From positions 496,001 through 560,000 of the forward strand of contig NZ_CP103288.1 of the NCBI RefSeq assembly GCF_024758005.1: 64,000 bases of DNA, read 5' to 3'. Of the stretch, positions 27,540 to 36,862 are shown piece by piece. Both the position numbers and the translations under genes were made by a program. Under the pieces are notes generated by a model. It did no database searches and was not told the origin of the DNA. It saw only the letters and a program-made list of their open reading frames with translations. Each line of letters opens with the position of its first letter. Positions within the stretch are counted from its first letter, which is position 1. The DNA is from Pseudarthrobacter sp. NS4 (GTDB lineage Bacteria > Actinomycetota > Actinomycetes > Actinomycetales > Micrococcaceae).

Positions 27540-27980
27540 ATGATCACAGTCACCGGAAGCGTGGAAACCAAACTGTCCGCAGAGAAAGCTTTTGCTTTCA
27601 TGAGGGAGTTCGAGAACACCAGCAAGTGGGACCCCAACACTCCCGTGATGGACAAGCTGACGCCAGGCCCGGTTGCGGTGGGCCACCGGTACCACGCGGA
27701 GTCGGAATTCCGCGGGAAGCGGCAGACCCTCGAATATGAGGTGATCGAGCTGACGGAGGACCACATTAAGCTGCGCGGGGAAAACAAGACCGTCACAGCC
27801 TTCGACTCCGTTGACGTGAGCCCTTCCGATACGGGATCACTGGTCAAGTACACGGCGGAGTTCAGCATCAAGGGACCCGCCAAGATCATTCAGCCGCTGC
27901 TGAAGCCTGCCTTCATGCAGCTCCGGGACCCGGCCCTGAACGGAATCCGGGACACGCTCAACTCCCAGCCTGCAGGCTGA
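27540..27980 (+). CDS. SRPBCC-family protein
   Basis: The 146-residue protein has the START/Bet v1-like opening MITVTGSVETKLSAEKAFAF and a final amphipathic helix (KPAFMQLRDPALNGIRDTLN). These proteins bind hydrophobic ligands in a deep pocket. The ATG at 27540 was chosen over a GTG eight codons upstream because the fold begins there; GGGGTG is the nearest ribosome site. Its end overlaps the convergent carboxylesterase by 23 bp. Ligand unknown. Confidence 0.8.
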   Translation: MITVTGSVETKLSAEKAFAFMREFENTSKWDPNTPVMDKLTPGPVAVGHRYHAESEFRGKRQTLEYEVIELTEDHIKLRGENKTVTAFDSVDVSPSDTGSLVKYTAEFSIKGPAKIIQPLLKPAFMQLRDPALNGIRDTLNSQPAG

Positions 27981-29538
27981 CCTGGTTTTCGGCGAAGAAC
28001 TCCCTGATCTCCCGACGCGGGTCCGCCTCCACCCGTGTCACCAGGTCAAGGATCATCGTGTTGCGCTCCTGCCCGTACTCCGGCCACTCGAGCCCGGGAC
28101 GGCCCGGCGTTCCGGTATGCGCGAATGACGCCCAGGCGCCGCTCATGGTGTCGCTGAGGGCTTGCGGAGCCTTGCCGCGCGTCAGGAAGGCAGCCTCCGG
28201 TGAGTCCAGGTGACGGAAGACGAAGGGGACGTCCAGCGAATGGCATGAACCGAGCTTTCCGCCCATTGCAGGGCTGGGCCAGGTGAAAAGGTAGGAGAAG
28301 TTCCGGCCCGGGGACCCCTGGCGGCTTGACTGTTCGCGGGCGGCCAGCAGGTTGTTGCTCGGCTGACGGTAGACGGAATCGGCAACGGCAGCTTCCAGCA
28401 GCTCCTTGCCGGCTGCTTCCCGCGGCAGGGCAGCTTTCCGCGACAGGATTTGGGCGAGGGCGCCGGCGTAACCCGTTGTGCGCTCCGGTGGGATCCCGGC
28501 AGCGGCGAGCACGGAAGCGGCGCGCTCCGCGTAGTCGGGATCCGCGGGGTTGGGCGGCCGCATTTCCACCGCGAAGGACCCTTCGTTGAGGTTGGTCCCT
28601 ATCAGCAGGTCCACGGCGCCGTTCTGCCCCTGTTGTACCGCATCGAGCGGCGGCCGCGGCAGTGAGGGTGTTCCGGCCGTCGGTTGGAACGGGAGGGGCA
28701 CGGCGAAGGTCTCCTGGCCGATGTCCTGCACCAGCATTTCCTGCGCTTCCAGCAGCCGGTCCACCGGCAGGGTGAGGATGTCCGCCGCGGAGGACGTGTC
28801 CAGCCCGCACAGGGCGAGGAACTTCCGGGAGATGCGGGCAGAGCCTTCAGCCGTGCGGCAGCGTTCGGCGGTGCCGCTTTGCATGATGGCCCGGCGGAAG
28901 AGGCCTTCCGACGCCGGCATGCCCAGCAGGGTGCCGATGGCTGCCGCCCCGGCCGACTCGCCAAACAAGGTGACGTTATGCGGGTCCCCGCCGAACGCGT
29001 CGATGGTGCCCCGCACCCAGCGCAGTGCTTCGATCTGGTCCAGCAGGGCGAGGTTGGAGGAGTCCTGGTAGCCTGCGCCCAGTAGGTCCGCCAGGTGCAG
29101 GAAGCCGAGGGCTCCCAGCCTGTAGTTGATGGCTACCACCACCGCGCCGGACGCGGCGGCGAGGCCCGCGCCGTCGTACATGCCGTCACTGTTGGAGCCG
29201 CTGAGGTACGCGCCGCCGTGGATCCACACCATCACGGGCCTGGCGGACCCGTCCGTGCCCGGCGTCCAGATGTTGAGGTTGAGGCAGCCCTCCTCGCTCG
29301 AGACCCGTGGCTTTGCCCCCGGCGGTGCCGGCGACTCCGGGTTCTGCGGCGCCGCGGGGCCGGGCCGGGTGCAGTCGAGTACCCCGGTCCAGGGCGTCGT
29401 CGGGGCGGGCGGACGGAATCGGCGTTCCCGCACCGGCGGCTTCGCATACGGGATGCCGAGGAAGCGGTGAACGGCGGTGCCGTCCACCGTCAAGGTGCTG
29501 CCGCGGAAGGAACCGCCGTGACTGGAGGCGAGCTTCAT
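27958..29538 (-). CDS. Type-B carboxylesterase
   Basis: The protein is about 526 residues from MKLASSHGG; a start at 29562 would add eight residues, and neither has a clear ribosome site. The nucleophile is in TLFGESAGAAA, the oxyanion hole in VMVWIHGGAYLSG, and the histidine is probably in LGSCHSLDVPFVF. The early FLGIPYAKPPVRERRF and EDCLNLNIW-like (EEGCLNLNIW) blocks are diagnostic of the family. There is no signal peptide, so it hydrolyses esters in the cytoplasm. It is not within the phenolic island but could supplement it. Confidence 0.9.
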   Translation of the reverse strand: MKLASSHGGSFRGSTLTVDGTAVHRFLGIPYAKPPVRERRFRPPAPTTPWTGVLDCTRPGPAAPQNPESPAPPGAKPRVSSEEGCLNLNIWTPGTDGSARPVMVWIHGGAYLSGSNSDGMYDGAGLAAASGAVVVAINYRLGALGFLHLADLLGAGYQDSSNLALLDQIEALRWVRGTIDAFGGDPHNVTLFGESAGAAAIGTLLGMPASEGLFRRAIMQSGTAERCRTAEGSARISRKFLALCGLDTSSAADILTLPVDRLLEAQEMLVQDIGQETFAVPLPFQPTAGTPSLPRPPLDAVQQGQNGAVDLLIGTNLNEGSFAVEMRPPNPADPDYAERAASVLAAAGIPPERTTGYAGALAQILSRKAALPREAAGKELLEAAVADSVYRQPSNNLLAAREQSSRQGSPGRNFSYLFTWPSPAMGGKLGSCHSLDVPFVFRHLDSPEAAFLTRGKAPQALSDTMSGAWASFAHTGTPGRPGLEWPEYGQERNTMILDLVTRVEADPRREIREFFAENQVSLQAGS

Positions 29539-29639
29539 GGTTGACACGTTACGGGCTTTCAATGGGTACGCTGGAACCCGTTCGGCAGTGGGCGGCCATG
29601 TTGTTATGGCTTTTCACATACGTCCGGGAGGGGAAATTC

Positions 29640-30392
29640 TTGGTTGAAGCTGACGTCTCAGATGCCAAAGTACTTGGCGATATTGCAGCTCACATGCAGG
29701 ACCTGGTCCTCGAAAATCCTGATGTAGAGCAGTTCCTGCAGGAACTTGCCGGATATGCGGCGGCCAGGCTTAGCCGAGCCGGCCAGGAAGTCTTCTGTGG
29801 CATCACCCTGACCCGGCGCAAGAAGCCCGCCTTGATGGCCGGCAGCAACCCCTGCCCACGGTTGGTTGACCAGTTGGAAAACAGATTCGGCGACGGGCCC
29901 GGAATAACGGCCATGCGGACCATGGCAACTGTCCTGGTCCCGGATTTGCAGCGGGAAGAACGCTGGCCGGAGTATGTCCAGGCGGTCGGGCGGCAGGGAC
30001 TCCGTTCCGTCCTGAGCATCCCGCTGCTCCTTGAAGGCGAAGACCGCGGGGTTCTTACTCTGTCCTGCAGGCGGCGTGGGGCCTTCACCGGGGAAGGCAT
30101 CGCCAGTGCCGAGGCCTTTACCGAACAGGCATCCAAGGGGCTCAGGCTTGCCCTGCGGATGGCCCAGCTCCAGGACGCCAAGGACGGCATGAGTGCAGCA
30201 ATGCAGTCGCGCACCGTCATCGACCTGGCCAGCGGCGCCATCATGGCGCAGAACCGGTGCAGCCAGGCTGCCGCCTTCAAGGTCCTGCGGGAGGCGTCCA
30301 ACACCAGGAACATGAAACTACGGGACGTCGCGGCCGTCGTGATCTCCTCCGTGGCGGGCGTCTCGGACACCTTCACCTACTTCGACGAATAG
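29640..30392 (+). CDS. GAF and ANTAR domain regulator
   Basis: The product senses a ligand through an N-terminal GAF domain (about 20-180) and binds RNA through the C-terminal ANTAR domain (SRTVIDLASGAIMAQNRCSQ, then AFKVLREASNTRN). I place the start at TTG 29640 because GGGAGGGG lies 6 nt upstream, giving 250 residues; an ATG at 29562 without a good site would abut the divergent esterase. It is a second such protein besides the one at 18915. Neither an aromatic nor a nitrogen target operon is evident next to it. Confidence 0.8.
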   Translation: MVEADVSDAKVLGDIAAHMQDLVLENPDVEQFLQELAGYAAARLSRAGQEVFCGITLTRRKKPALMAGSNPCPRLVDQLENRFGDGPGITAMRTMATVLVPDLQREERWPEYVQAVGRQGLRSVLSIPLLLEGEDRGVLTLSCRRRGAFTGEGIASAEAFTEQASKGLRLALRMAQLQDAKDGMSAAMQSRTVIDLASGAIMAQNRCSQAAAFKVLREASNTRNMKLRDVAAVVISSVAGVSDTFTYFDE

Positions 30393-30667
30393 GGATCCTG
30401 GGGCTCCGCGTGGAGGCGGATCAGCGGAGAATCACTGAAAGGTGCCCGGACGGCCAGGTTCGCTGCCACGCAGTGCTCGTTGACAGCCTGGGCCAGGGCG
30501 TCCCGGTCCTTCTCCGGAAGAGTTTCCGCCCCCGAGCTGTAATCCCTGATCTCCTGTTCGGAAGCTTCACCGCCCAGGGCAACGTAGTCCAGCCACAGCT
30601 CGGCGAGGTCAAGGCTGTGCCTCTTGATGACCGCACCGGTCAGGGCCTGCTGGTCCAGTTCATCCAT
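30377..30667 (-). CDS. Small conserved acidic protein of unknown function (96 aa)
   Basis: The 96-residue frame starts MDELDQQALTGAVIKRHSLD and is rich in acidic and helical residues, without membrane segments. No family is recognised. It overlaps the 3' end of the convergent GAF-ANTAR gene by 16 bp, which argues for real coding compaction. A hairpin lies just upstream of its start. CCAGGACGG is the nearest weak ribosome site. Confidence 0.6.
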   Translation of the reverse strand: MDELDQQALTGAVIKRHSLDLAELWLDYVALGGEASEQEIRDYSSGAETLPEKDRDALAQAVNEHCVAANLAVRAPFSDSPLIRLHAEPQDPYSSK

Positions 30668-30680
30668 GATCCCGTCCTGG

Positions 30681-30706
30681 CCTTGGGAGAATTTTTTCTC
30701 CCAAGG
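30681..30706 (-). terminator. Hairpin between the GH1 gene and the small protein gene
   Basis: CCTTGGGAGA (30681-30690) pairs perfectly with TCTCCCAAGG (30697-30706) around an A/T loop. On the minus strand it follows the GH1 stop by 42 bp and precedes the 96-aa gene, so it probably terminates GH1 transcription. Confidence 0.6.
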
Positions 30707-30747
30707 GCTTCGGAGCGGGCGGCCGGATGGATGGCCTTACATACTTC

Positions 30748-32013
30748 CTAGGCGGGCTGTGCCACCTGCTGCCGGGCGTGCTCCCGTGCGAGGCTTCCCA
30801 GCCACCGCGCACTTTCCTTCGGAGTGCGTTCCTGGGTGCTGCGGTCCACGGCGATCAGGCCGAATTTGGGCCGGTAGCCGAAGATCCACTCGAAGTTGTC
30901 GAACGCCGTCCAGGCGATGTAGCCGCGGACATCGATGCCGTCGGCCAGGCAGGAGGCTACGCAGTCCACGGCGGTCTGGAGGAATTTCACCCGCTGGGTG
31001 TCGTCCTCGGTGGCCAGTCCGTTTTCGGTCACCATCACCGGGATGCCGGCAATCCGATGGGCTTCCCGGATGGTTGCCTCGAGGGCCTGCGGGTAGATTT
31101 CCTCGCCGGATTGAGTGAGGACCGCCCCGGCGGGTGCCGGGGCAAGGCCGTCCGGGCCGTAGACGGTGCGGCCGTAGGTCTGGATTCCCACAAAGTCGTC
31201 ACCGCGGGAGGCCTCCAGGAACCGGACGTTGACGTCGCGGCGCGCGCGTTCAGCGCGCTCTTCACCGCCGTCAGCGAATTGGATGTCGGTGTTCGCCAGG
31301 GTCCAGCCCACCAGGAGTTCCGGGCGGCGGGCTTTGATGGCGGCGGTGGCTGCCCGGTGGGCTGCGAGCTTTACCTCGAACGCGGCCTCCGTGGAGCAGA
31401 ACTGGAAGGGGGCAATCGTGCTGGCATCCACGCCCAGTCGTTCGGCGGCTGCCGCCCACATTGGCACGGAGCCGCGGCTTTCCGGGGCCTCGCCGCCGAT
31501 GCCGAAGGACTCCAGCAGCCACGGCAGGTTGGGTTCATTCAACGTACAGGCGACGCCGATGAGGTCGCCCAGGTGCGCCATCACCCGGTCGCAGTAGCGG
31601 GCAAAGAGTTCCGGGGTCCGGGAGCTTTCCCAGCCACCGGACTGCAGCAGCCAGAGGGGGGACGTGAAGTGGTGGAAGGTCACCACCGGTGTAAGCCCGT
31701 GTTCACGGCAGGTTTCCAGCATCCGCTTGTAATGGTTGAGCCCGGCTGTGGAGAACTCACCCTCGGCAGGTTCGATGCGCGCCCACTCGAGGGAGAAGCG
31801 GTAGCTGGTGAAGCCGAGGCTGGCAATCAGCGCGATGTCCTCGCGGTACCGGTGGTAGTGGTCCAGGGCGTCTCCGGAGGGTTCCGAGAAGATCGTTCCG
31901 GGCAAGTGCTCCAGGAACCAGGTGTCGCTGTTGACGTTGTTGCCTTCCACCTGGTGTCCGGCGCTGGCCACACCCCACAGGAAGTCGGCCGGGAAGGAAG
32001 GGGAGAGTGTCAT
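30748..32013 (-). CDS. Beta-glucosidase family GH1
   Basis: The 421-residue cytoplasmic glycosidase starts at the ATG at 32013 behind AAAGGA. It opens with FPADFLWGVASAGHQVEGNN. The acid/base Glu is in CTLNEPNLPW and the nucleophile in PVMVTENGLATEDD. FGYRPKFGLIAVDR near the end is typical GH1. No phospho-sugar-binding signature was identified, so a plain beta-glucosidase or beta-galactosidase is likely. It is divergent from the ABC importer across a shared IclR-like operator. In the island it would remove the inner glucose left after rhamnosidase action. Confidence 0.92.
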   Translation of the reverse strand: MTLSPSFPADFLWGVASAGHQVEGNNVNSDTWFLEHLPGTIFSEPSGDALDHYHRYREDIALIASLGFTSYRFSLEWARIEPAEGEFSTAGLNHYKRMLETCREHGLTPVVTFHHFTSPLWLLQSGGWESSRTPELFARYCDRVMAHLGDLIGVACTLNEPNLPWLLESFGIGGEAPESRGSVPMWAAAAERLGVDASTIAPFQFCSTEAAFEVKLAAHRAATAAIKARRPELLVGWTLANTDIQFADGGEERAERARRDVNVRFLEASRGDDFVGIQTYGRTVYGPDGLAPAPAGAVLTQSGEEIYPQALEATIREAHRIAGIPVMVTENGLATEDDTQRVKFLQTAVDCVASCLADGIDVRGYIAWTAFDNFEWIFGYRPKFGLIAVDRSTQERTPKESARWLGSLAREHARQQVAQPA

Positions 32014-32107
32014 GAGAGTCCTTTCAGTGCAACGCCGGCAGCCCGGCGTCGGGCTTCGTTGCCTGATACTCATCCTGTCGTCCAAAGTGACCAGCACCAC
32101 AGAAGTA

Positions 32108-32122
32108 TTTCAACCAATGAAA
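32108..32122. promoter_or_regulatory. IclR-type operator, site 1 (between GH1 and the importer)
   Basis: TTTCA-ACCAA-TGAAA is a perfect inverted repeat (arms extend to TATTTCA and TGAAATA). It sits about 100 bp from both divergent starts (32013 and 32227). The same layout recurs at 42987, 52964 and 59074. Confidence 0.7.
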
Positions 32123-32226
32123 TATCCATGTCTGCCCAAAACCCGATCACAGCATTCTTGAGGGAGCCGGCCATCCGTCTGGCCCCAATCTCTCCGTTGT
32201 CACATCAGAATGCAAAGGCGCACTAT

Positions 32227-33783
32227 ATGAAACTTCTGAACTCCACTGCCCGTGCGAGCTCCGCCGTTCTGGCCGGAGCGCTACTGCTGGGATCGTTGAC
32301 TGCTTGCGGCGGCGGGTCCGGCCAGGCGGCCGCCAAAGTGGACACCAGCACGCTCACGCTTGCCATCGACAGCGACTCCGCATCGTTCGGCTTCGACCCG
32401 TTGCGCGTCTCGGCTGCACAGCGGCAGTTCTTCGAAGGCCTCTACGAAAGCCTCATGACCCTGCAGGCGGATGGATCGGCGGGTCCAGGCCTGGCCAAGG
32501 AGTTCAGCTACAACGCGGACAACACCGTCCTGACGCTCACCCTCAAGGACGACGTAACGTTTACGGACGGGTCCAAACTCGATGCCGAGCTGGTCAAGGC
32601 AAACCTCGACCGCCGCTCCGATCCCGCGCTGAGCGCCTACTCCGCCGTGGCCAAGGGCGGAGCCCAGGAGATCACCTCCGTGGACGTGGTCAGCCCCACC
32701 CAGGTGGCGTTGACATTCGCCAAGCCACAGCCTGGCTTCGAGAAGAACCTGGCCTCCACCACCGGCATGATCGTGGGTAAGAACGGTGTGACCGATTCGG
32801 CCAGCCTCGCCGCCACACCCGCAGGTTCCGGTCCCTACATCCTCGATCCCGCCACCGTGAAGGGCAACAAGTATGTCCTGGTGAAGAACGACAAGAGCCC
32901 GGAAGCCCCGAAGTACGCCTTCGATAAGGTCATCTTCAGCGTCGTCCTCGACCCGCAGGCCCGGGCGAACGCCCTGGTTTCAGGCCAGGCCGACGTGGCG
33001 ATGCTGACCTCGAACACCGTTGACTTCGCCAAGTCCAAGGGCGTGGGCGTGTCCCAGATCGGCGGCACCGTCAACACCATGGTCTCCTTTGACAAGATCG
33101 GCAAGACCGCCCCGGCATTCGCGGAAGAAAAGGTCCGCCAGGCGTTCCAGTACGCCATCAACCGTCAGGCCCTGGTTGATGCACTTCACAAGGGCGACAT
33201 CCCGGCCTGGAACGCCCTGCCGAAGGACTCTGCAGGCTTTACCAAGGAGCTGGAGACCAAGTTCGCCTACAACCCGGACAAGGCCAAGGCCCTGCTGGCC
33301 GAAGCAGGCTACCCGGACGGCTTCGAATTCACTATCGTCGCCGGAGCCCAGACCCAGACGGACCTGCAGGCAGTCCAGAAGGACCTCGCCGCCGTCGGAA
33401 TCACCATGAACATCAAGATGGCCGCCTCCACAGATGAAGCCTTCGCCGCCGTCGCCACCACGCCCCTGGGCTACGCGCCGCTCAGCTGGGACAACCCGGT
33501 CGGATTCATGTACGGTGCCGTCCTCAACGGTTTCACTAACGTGCAAAAGGCCACCGACGAGCAGCTCAGCGCCGCCACCGGCGAACTGGCGGCGGCCAAG
33601 GATGATGCTGCCGTCAAGGCCGCGGCCACCAAGCTGAACACCCGGCTGGTGGAATCCGGCTGGATGATCCCGCTGTATGAAGCACTCGTGAACCAGGGCT
33701 ACAACACCAAGAAGGTGGCCCCGGTGGAGTTCGCCGGGACCAACGCCTACCCGCTCCTCTCGTCCTACAAGCCGGCCAGCTAA
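32227..33783 (+). CDS. Family 5 solute-binding lipoprotein of a Dpp/Opp-type ABC importer
   Basis: The 518-residue extracellular binding protein begins at the ATG at 32227 (AAAGG 10 nt before). The long open frame upstream on this strand is a shadow of the GH1 gene. A lipobox LTAC at about residue 25 ends the signal peptide. The family 5 pattern is clear: PLRVSAAQRQFFEGLYESL, LTLKDDVTFTDGSKLDAELV and VRQAFQYAINRQALVDALHK. It captures the substrate for the permeases that follow. Family 5 proteins bind peptides but also beta-glucosides and oligosaccharides. With a GH1 and two GH78 genes in the island, a phenolic or rhamnose-containing glycoside is the likely ligand. Confidence 0.92.
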   Translation: MKLLNSTARASSAVLAGALLLGSLTACGGGSGQAAAKVDTSTLTLAIDSDSASFGFDPLRVSAAQRQFFEGLYESLMTLQADGSAGPGLAKEFSYNADNTVLTLTLKDDVTFTDGSKLDAELVKANLDRRSDPALSAYSAVAKGGAQEITSVDVVSPTQVALTFAKPQPGFEKNLASTTGMIVGKNGVTDSASLAATPAGSGPYILDPATVKGNKYVLVKNDKSPEAPKYAFDKVIFSVVLDPQARANALVSGQADVAMLTSNTVDFAKSKGVGVSQIGGTVNTMVSFDKIGKTAPAFAEEKVRQAFQYAINRQALVDALHKGDIPAWNALPKDSAGFTKELETKFAYNPDKAKALLAEAGYPDGFEFTIVAGAQTQTDLQAVQKDLAAVGITMNIKMAASTDEAFAAVATTPLGYAPLSWDNPVGFMYGAVLNGFTNVQKATDEQLSAATGELAAAKDDAAVKAAATKLNTRLVESGWMIPLYEALVNQGYNTKKVAPVEFAGTNAYPLLSSYKPAS

Positions 33784-33791
33784 TTCCCGCA

Positions 33792-33839
33792 CCTGCCGGG
33801 CGGGCTTTCCTCACCAAACAGGAGGGCAAGCCCGGCAGG
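33792..33839 (+). other. Intercistronic hairpin after the binding-protein gene
   Basis: CCTGCCGGGC (33792-33801) pairs with GCCCGGCAGG in the right arm (33828-33839), extended through a bulge by GGCTT/AAG and CCTC/GAGG. Such stems after a binding-protein gene usually protect its mRNA and lower expression of the downstream permease genes. Confidence 0.55.
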
Positions 33840-33860
33840 GCCTGACCGATGGAGGTCACC

Positions 33861-34802
33861 ATGGCACTATTCATCACCAAGCGCCTGCTGATGGCGCTGG
33901 CCACCGTGCTGGTGGTTGCGGTGCTGGCATTCATGCTGGTGCACGCAATGCCCGGCAGCCCCGGAGCCGTGTCCCTCGGGGCCGGTGCCACCCCGGAAGC
34001 GATTGACGAAGTTAACCACCGCCTGGGCTGGAACGATCCCCTCGTGGTCCAGTTCTTCAGCTGGCTCGGCGCCGCAGTCCAGGGGGATTTCGGAATTTCG
34101 CTCATTGACGGCCGGTCGGTCAGCGCGGACCTGGCGGGCAGGCTCCCTGTCACTGCGTCCCTCGCTGCAGGAGCCACCTTGCTCAGCGCTGTCCTCGGCA
34201 TTGCGCTGGGCGTCACCGCAGCCGTCCGCGGCGGCATGGTGGACCGCATCATCGGCGGTGTCTGTGGGATGGCAGTTGCACTCCCGGCCTTCTGGATCGG
34301 CATCATTTTTGTCTACTTCCTGGCCGTCCAGTCCCCCGTCTTTCCCGCGACCGGCTACGTCCCGTTCGAGGTTTCGCCCCAGGATTGGGCGCTGTCCCTG
34401 GCGCTGCCCGTGATCACCCTGGCCGTGGGCGGAGCGGCGTTCATTGCCCGCCAAACCAGGGCCTCCATGCTCGAGGCACTGCAGCAGGAACACATCCGGA
34501 CGCTCCGGGCCACGGCTACCCCCACCTGGAAGATCCTGTACGTCCATGCCCTGCGTTATGCCAGCCTGCCCATCGTGGCCGGCATCGCGCTGCAGTTCAT
34601 TCAGCTTTTCGGCGGTTCAGTCATCGCGGAGCAGTTGTTCGCCATGCCGGGCCTGGGCCAGGCGGTCCAGACCTCCGTCAGCACCCATGACGCCCCGTCC
34701 GTGCAGGGCGTGGTGGTGATCGCCACCGTGGTGGTGGTCGCCGTGAACCTGGTGCTGGAACTCGCCACCAAGTTCCTCGACCCGAAGTTGCGTGCCTCAT
34801 GA
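33861..34802 (+). CDS. ABC importer permease (DppB/OppB type)
   Basis: The 313-residue inner-membrane permease has the DppB-type N-terminus (FITKRLLMALATVLVVAVLA, then FMLVHAMPGSP) and about six helices. The EAA coupling loop is RTLRATATPTWKILYVHALR. The start at 33861 follows TGGAGG. Its stop overlaps the start of the next gene (ATGA), a sign of coupled translation in the importer operon. Confidence 0.93.
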   Translation: MALFITKRLLMALATVLVVAVLAFMLVHAMPGSPGAVSLGAGATPEAIDEVNHRLGWNDPLVVQFFSWLGAAVQGDFGISLIDGRSVSADLAGRLPVTASLAAGATLLSAVLGIALGVTAAVRGGMVDRIIGGVCGMAVALPAFWIGIIFVYFLAVQSPVFPATGYVPFEVSPQDWALSLALPVITLAVGGAAFIARQTRASMLEALQQEHIRTLRATATPTWKILYVHALRYASLPIVAGIALQFIQLFGGSVIAEQLFAMPGLGQAVQTSVSTHDAPSVQGVVVIATVVVVAVNLVLELATKFLDPKLRAS

Positions 34803-36862
34803 TTCCCAACGTTGCCCCCGCACCAGCAGATTCAGCGGAGCCGACGGCGGCTGCCGTCCCTCCGAAGGCCACGCGCCAAAGCACGGCAAAGAAATTCACC
34901 GGCAACAAACTGTTCGCCTCACCTGCAAGCATCGCCGGCGTGATCTGGCTGGCCGCGATCGTCATTGCGTCCTTGACTGCGCCGCTGTGGCTGCCCTACA
35001 AGACCGAGGACCAGGATTTCACCGCCGTCCTGTCCGGACCCACCGCCGCCCACTGGCTCGGCACCGACGAACTCGGCCGTGACATCCTTAGCCGCATCTT
35101 CGCTTCCGCAGCCGGCACGCTGGGAACGTCCATGATCACGGTGATTGTCGCCGTCGGGCTCGGCACCATCCTGGCGATGCTGGCGGCGGCCGCCGGGGAA
35201 CGCGTGGAGAACGCCATCAGCCGCGTCACCGAAATCATGATGTCGCTGCCCGGCACCGTCATCATCCTCGCCGTCATCGGCGCCGTGGGAACGAACATCC
35301 CGCTGATCATGGCCATCCTCGGCGTGCTGATCTCCGCCGGTATGTACCGGGTCATGCTGGGCCAGGCCAAGTCCCTGCAGTCCCAGCTGTACGTGGACGC
35401 AGCCAAGGTGGACGGCGTCAGCACGGCCGGCATCAGCCTCCGGCATGTCCTGCCCGGGCTGACGAACACCATCGTGGTGCAGTCGGCCCTGATCTTCGCC
35501 GTCGGCATGCTGATCCAGGCCGGCCTGGCGTTCATCGGTTTTGGCCCGCCCATCCCGGAACCGAGCTGGGGCGGCATGATCCAAGGCGCATCCCAGAACG
35601 TTTATAACGCGCCCTGGTTGATGGTTCCCACCGGCGCCGTGCTGGCGCTGACAGTCCTGGCCGCCAACGCCATCGGCAACGCCCTCGGCAAGGCGCCCAA
35701 CGCCACCGCCTCACACCTGCCCTCCACCGCCGCCCGGCGGCAGCGCGCCAAAGCGGTGGCCGCGATCGCCGCGGCTGCTCCGGCTGGAAAGGACGAGGCG
35801 GCTAAGGACACGCTCAGCGTCCGCAACCTCACCGTGGGCGTTGACAACGGCGTCCGCCTGGTCACCGATGTTTCCTTCGACGTCGAACCCGGCACCGTGC
35901 TGGGCCTGGTGGGCGAATCCGGCTGCGGCAAAACGATGACCGCACTGTCCCTCCTGGGGCTTCTGCCGTCCGGAGTATCCGTGACCGGCGGGCAGATCCT
36001 CTGGAACGGCAAGAACCTGGCCGCGGCAACGGACAAGGACATGGAAGGCATCCGCGGACGCGACATAGCGCTCATCTCGCAGGAGCCCATGCGCGCCCTG
36101 GACCCCATGTTCACCGTCGGCTACCAACTCACCGCCACCATCCGCCGGCTCCGGGGAATGGGCAAGGCTGAAGCGAAGGCCGAAGCCCTAAGCCTGCTGG
36201 AAAAAGTGGGCATCGTGGACGCCGCGCGGATCCTCAAGACCTACCCGCACCAGATCAGCGGCGGCATGGCCCAGCGCGTTGCCATCGCCCTGGCGCTTTC
36301 CGGCCGCCCCCGGCTGCTCGTGGCAGACGAACCCACCACAGCCCTGGACGTCACCGTGCAGGCGGAGATCCTTTCCCTGCTGCGCGGCCTGGTGAGGGAT
36401 ACCGGGATGTCGGTGGTCATGGTCACCCACGATCTTGGCGTGGTGGCCGACCTCTGCGACCAGGTGGCCGTGATGTATGCCGGCCAGGTTGTTGAAAACG
36501 GCCGGACGGACAGCATCCTGGACAACCCCCGCCACCCCTACACCCTTGCCCTGCTGGCAGCGGACCCGCACGCCAACCACGCGGCGGACATGCCGGAGCG
36601 GCTGGCCACCATCAACGGCCAGGTTCCCCAGCCCAAGGACTGGCCCACCAGCTGCCGCTTCGCCGCCCGCTGCCAGTTCGCCGGCTCTGCGTGCATGGTC
36701 CCCATCCCGCTGCTTCCCTCCGGAACCGGTGACGGCCTGGTGCGCTGCATAAAAGCGGATGAACTTGCCGTCGAAGGGCTGGACTGGGTGGCCACCGACG
36801 TCCCCAGCCACCACGTTCTGAACCTGGTTGAAACCAGGGCTGTCGAAAAGGATCACGCATGA
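34799..36862 (+). CDS. Fused ABC importer permease-ATPase (DppC-DppD type)
   Basis: At 687 residues, the first 300 form a DppC-type permease (HWLGTDELGRDILSRIFASA; EAA loop AAKVDGVSTAGISLRHVLPG). The rest is an OppD-type ATPase: Walker A GESGCGKT, Q-loop ISQEPM, signature ISGGMAQR, Walker B LLVADEPTTALD and the H-loop VTHDLG. An Ala-rich linker (about 300-325) joins them. The oligopeptide-binding tail has the usual cysteines (CRFAARCQFAGSAC). Such fusions occur in actinobacteria; here the protein supplies both TM2 and NBD1. It overlaps both neighbours by ATGA. Confidence 0.92.
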   Translation: MIPNVAPAPADSAEPTAAAVPPKATRQSTAKKFTGNKLFASPASIAGVIWLAAIVIASLTAPLWLPYKTEDQDFTAVLSGPTAAHWLGTDELGRDILSRIFASAAGTLGTSMITVIVAVGLGTILAMLAAAAGERVENAISRVTEIMMSLPGTVIILAVIGAVGTNIPLIMAILGVLISAGMYRVMLGQAKSLQSQLYVDAAKVDGVSTAGISLRHVLPGLTNTIVVQSALIFAVGMLIQAGLAFIGFGPPIPEPSWGGMIQGASQNVYNAPWLMVPTGAVLALTVLAANAIGNALGKAPNATASHLPSTAARRQRAKAVAAIAAAAPAGKDEAAKDTLSVRNLTVGVDNGVRLVTDVSFDVEPGTVLGLVGESGCGKTMTALSLLGLLPSGVSVTGGQILWNGKNLAAATDKDMEGIRGRDIALISQEPMRALDPMFTVGYQLTATIRRLRGMGKAEAKAEALSLLEKVGIVDAARILKTYPHQISGGMAQRVAIALALSGRPRLLVADEPTTALDVTVQAEILSLLRGLVRDTGMSVVMVTHDLGVVADLCDQVAVMYAGQVVENGRTDSILDNPRHPYTLALLAADPHANHAADMPERLATINGQVPQPKDWPTSCRFAARCQFAGSACMVPIPLLPSGTGDGLVRCIKADELAVEGLDWVATDVPSHHVLNLVETRAVEKDHA

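Noticed and set aside
27301..27540. 79-codon plus-strand frame before the SRPBCC gene
   Set aside because: It overlaps the FCD remnant, which gives a better protein match on the minus strand.
30727..32226. 1018-codon plus-strand frame reaching through the binding-protein gene
   Set aside because: The first 500 codons are the shadow of the GH1 gene; the binding protein starts at 32227 with a proper lipoprotein signal.
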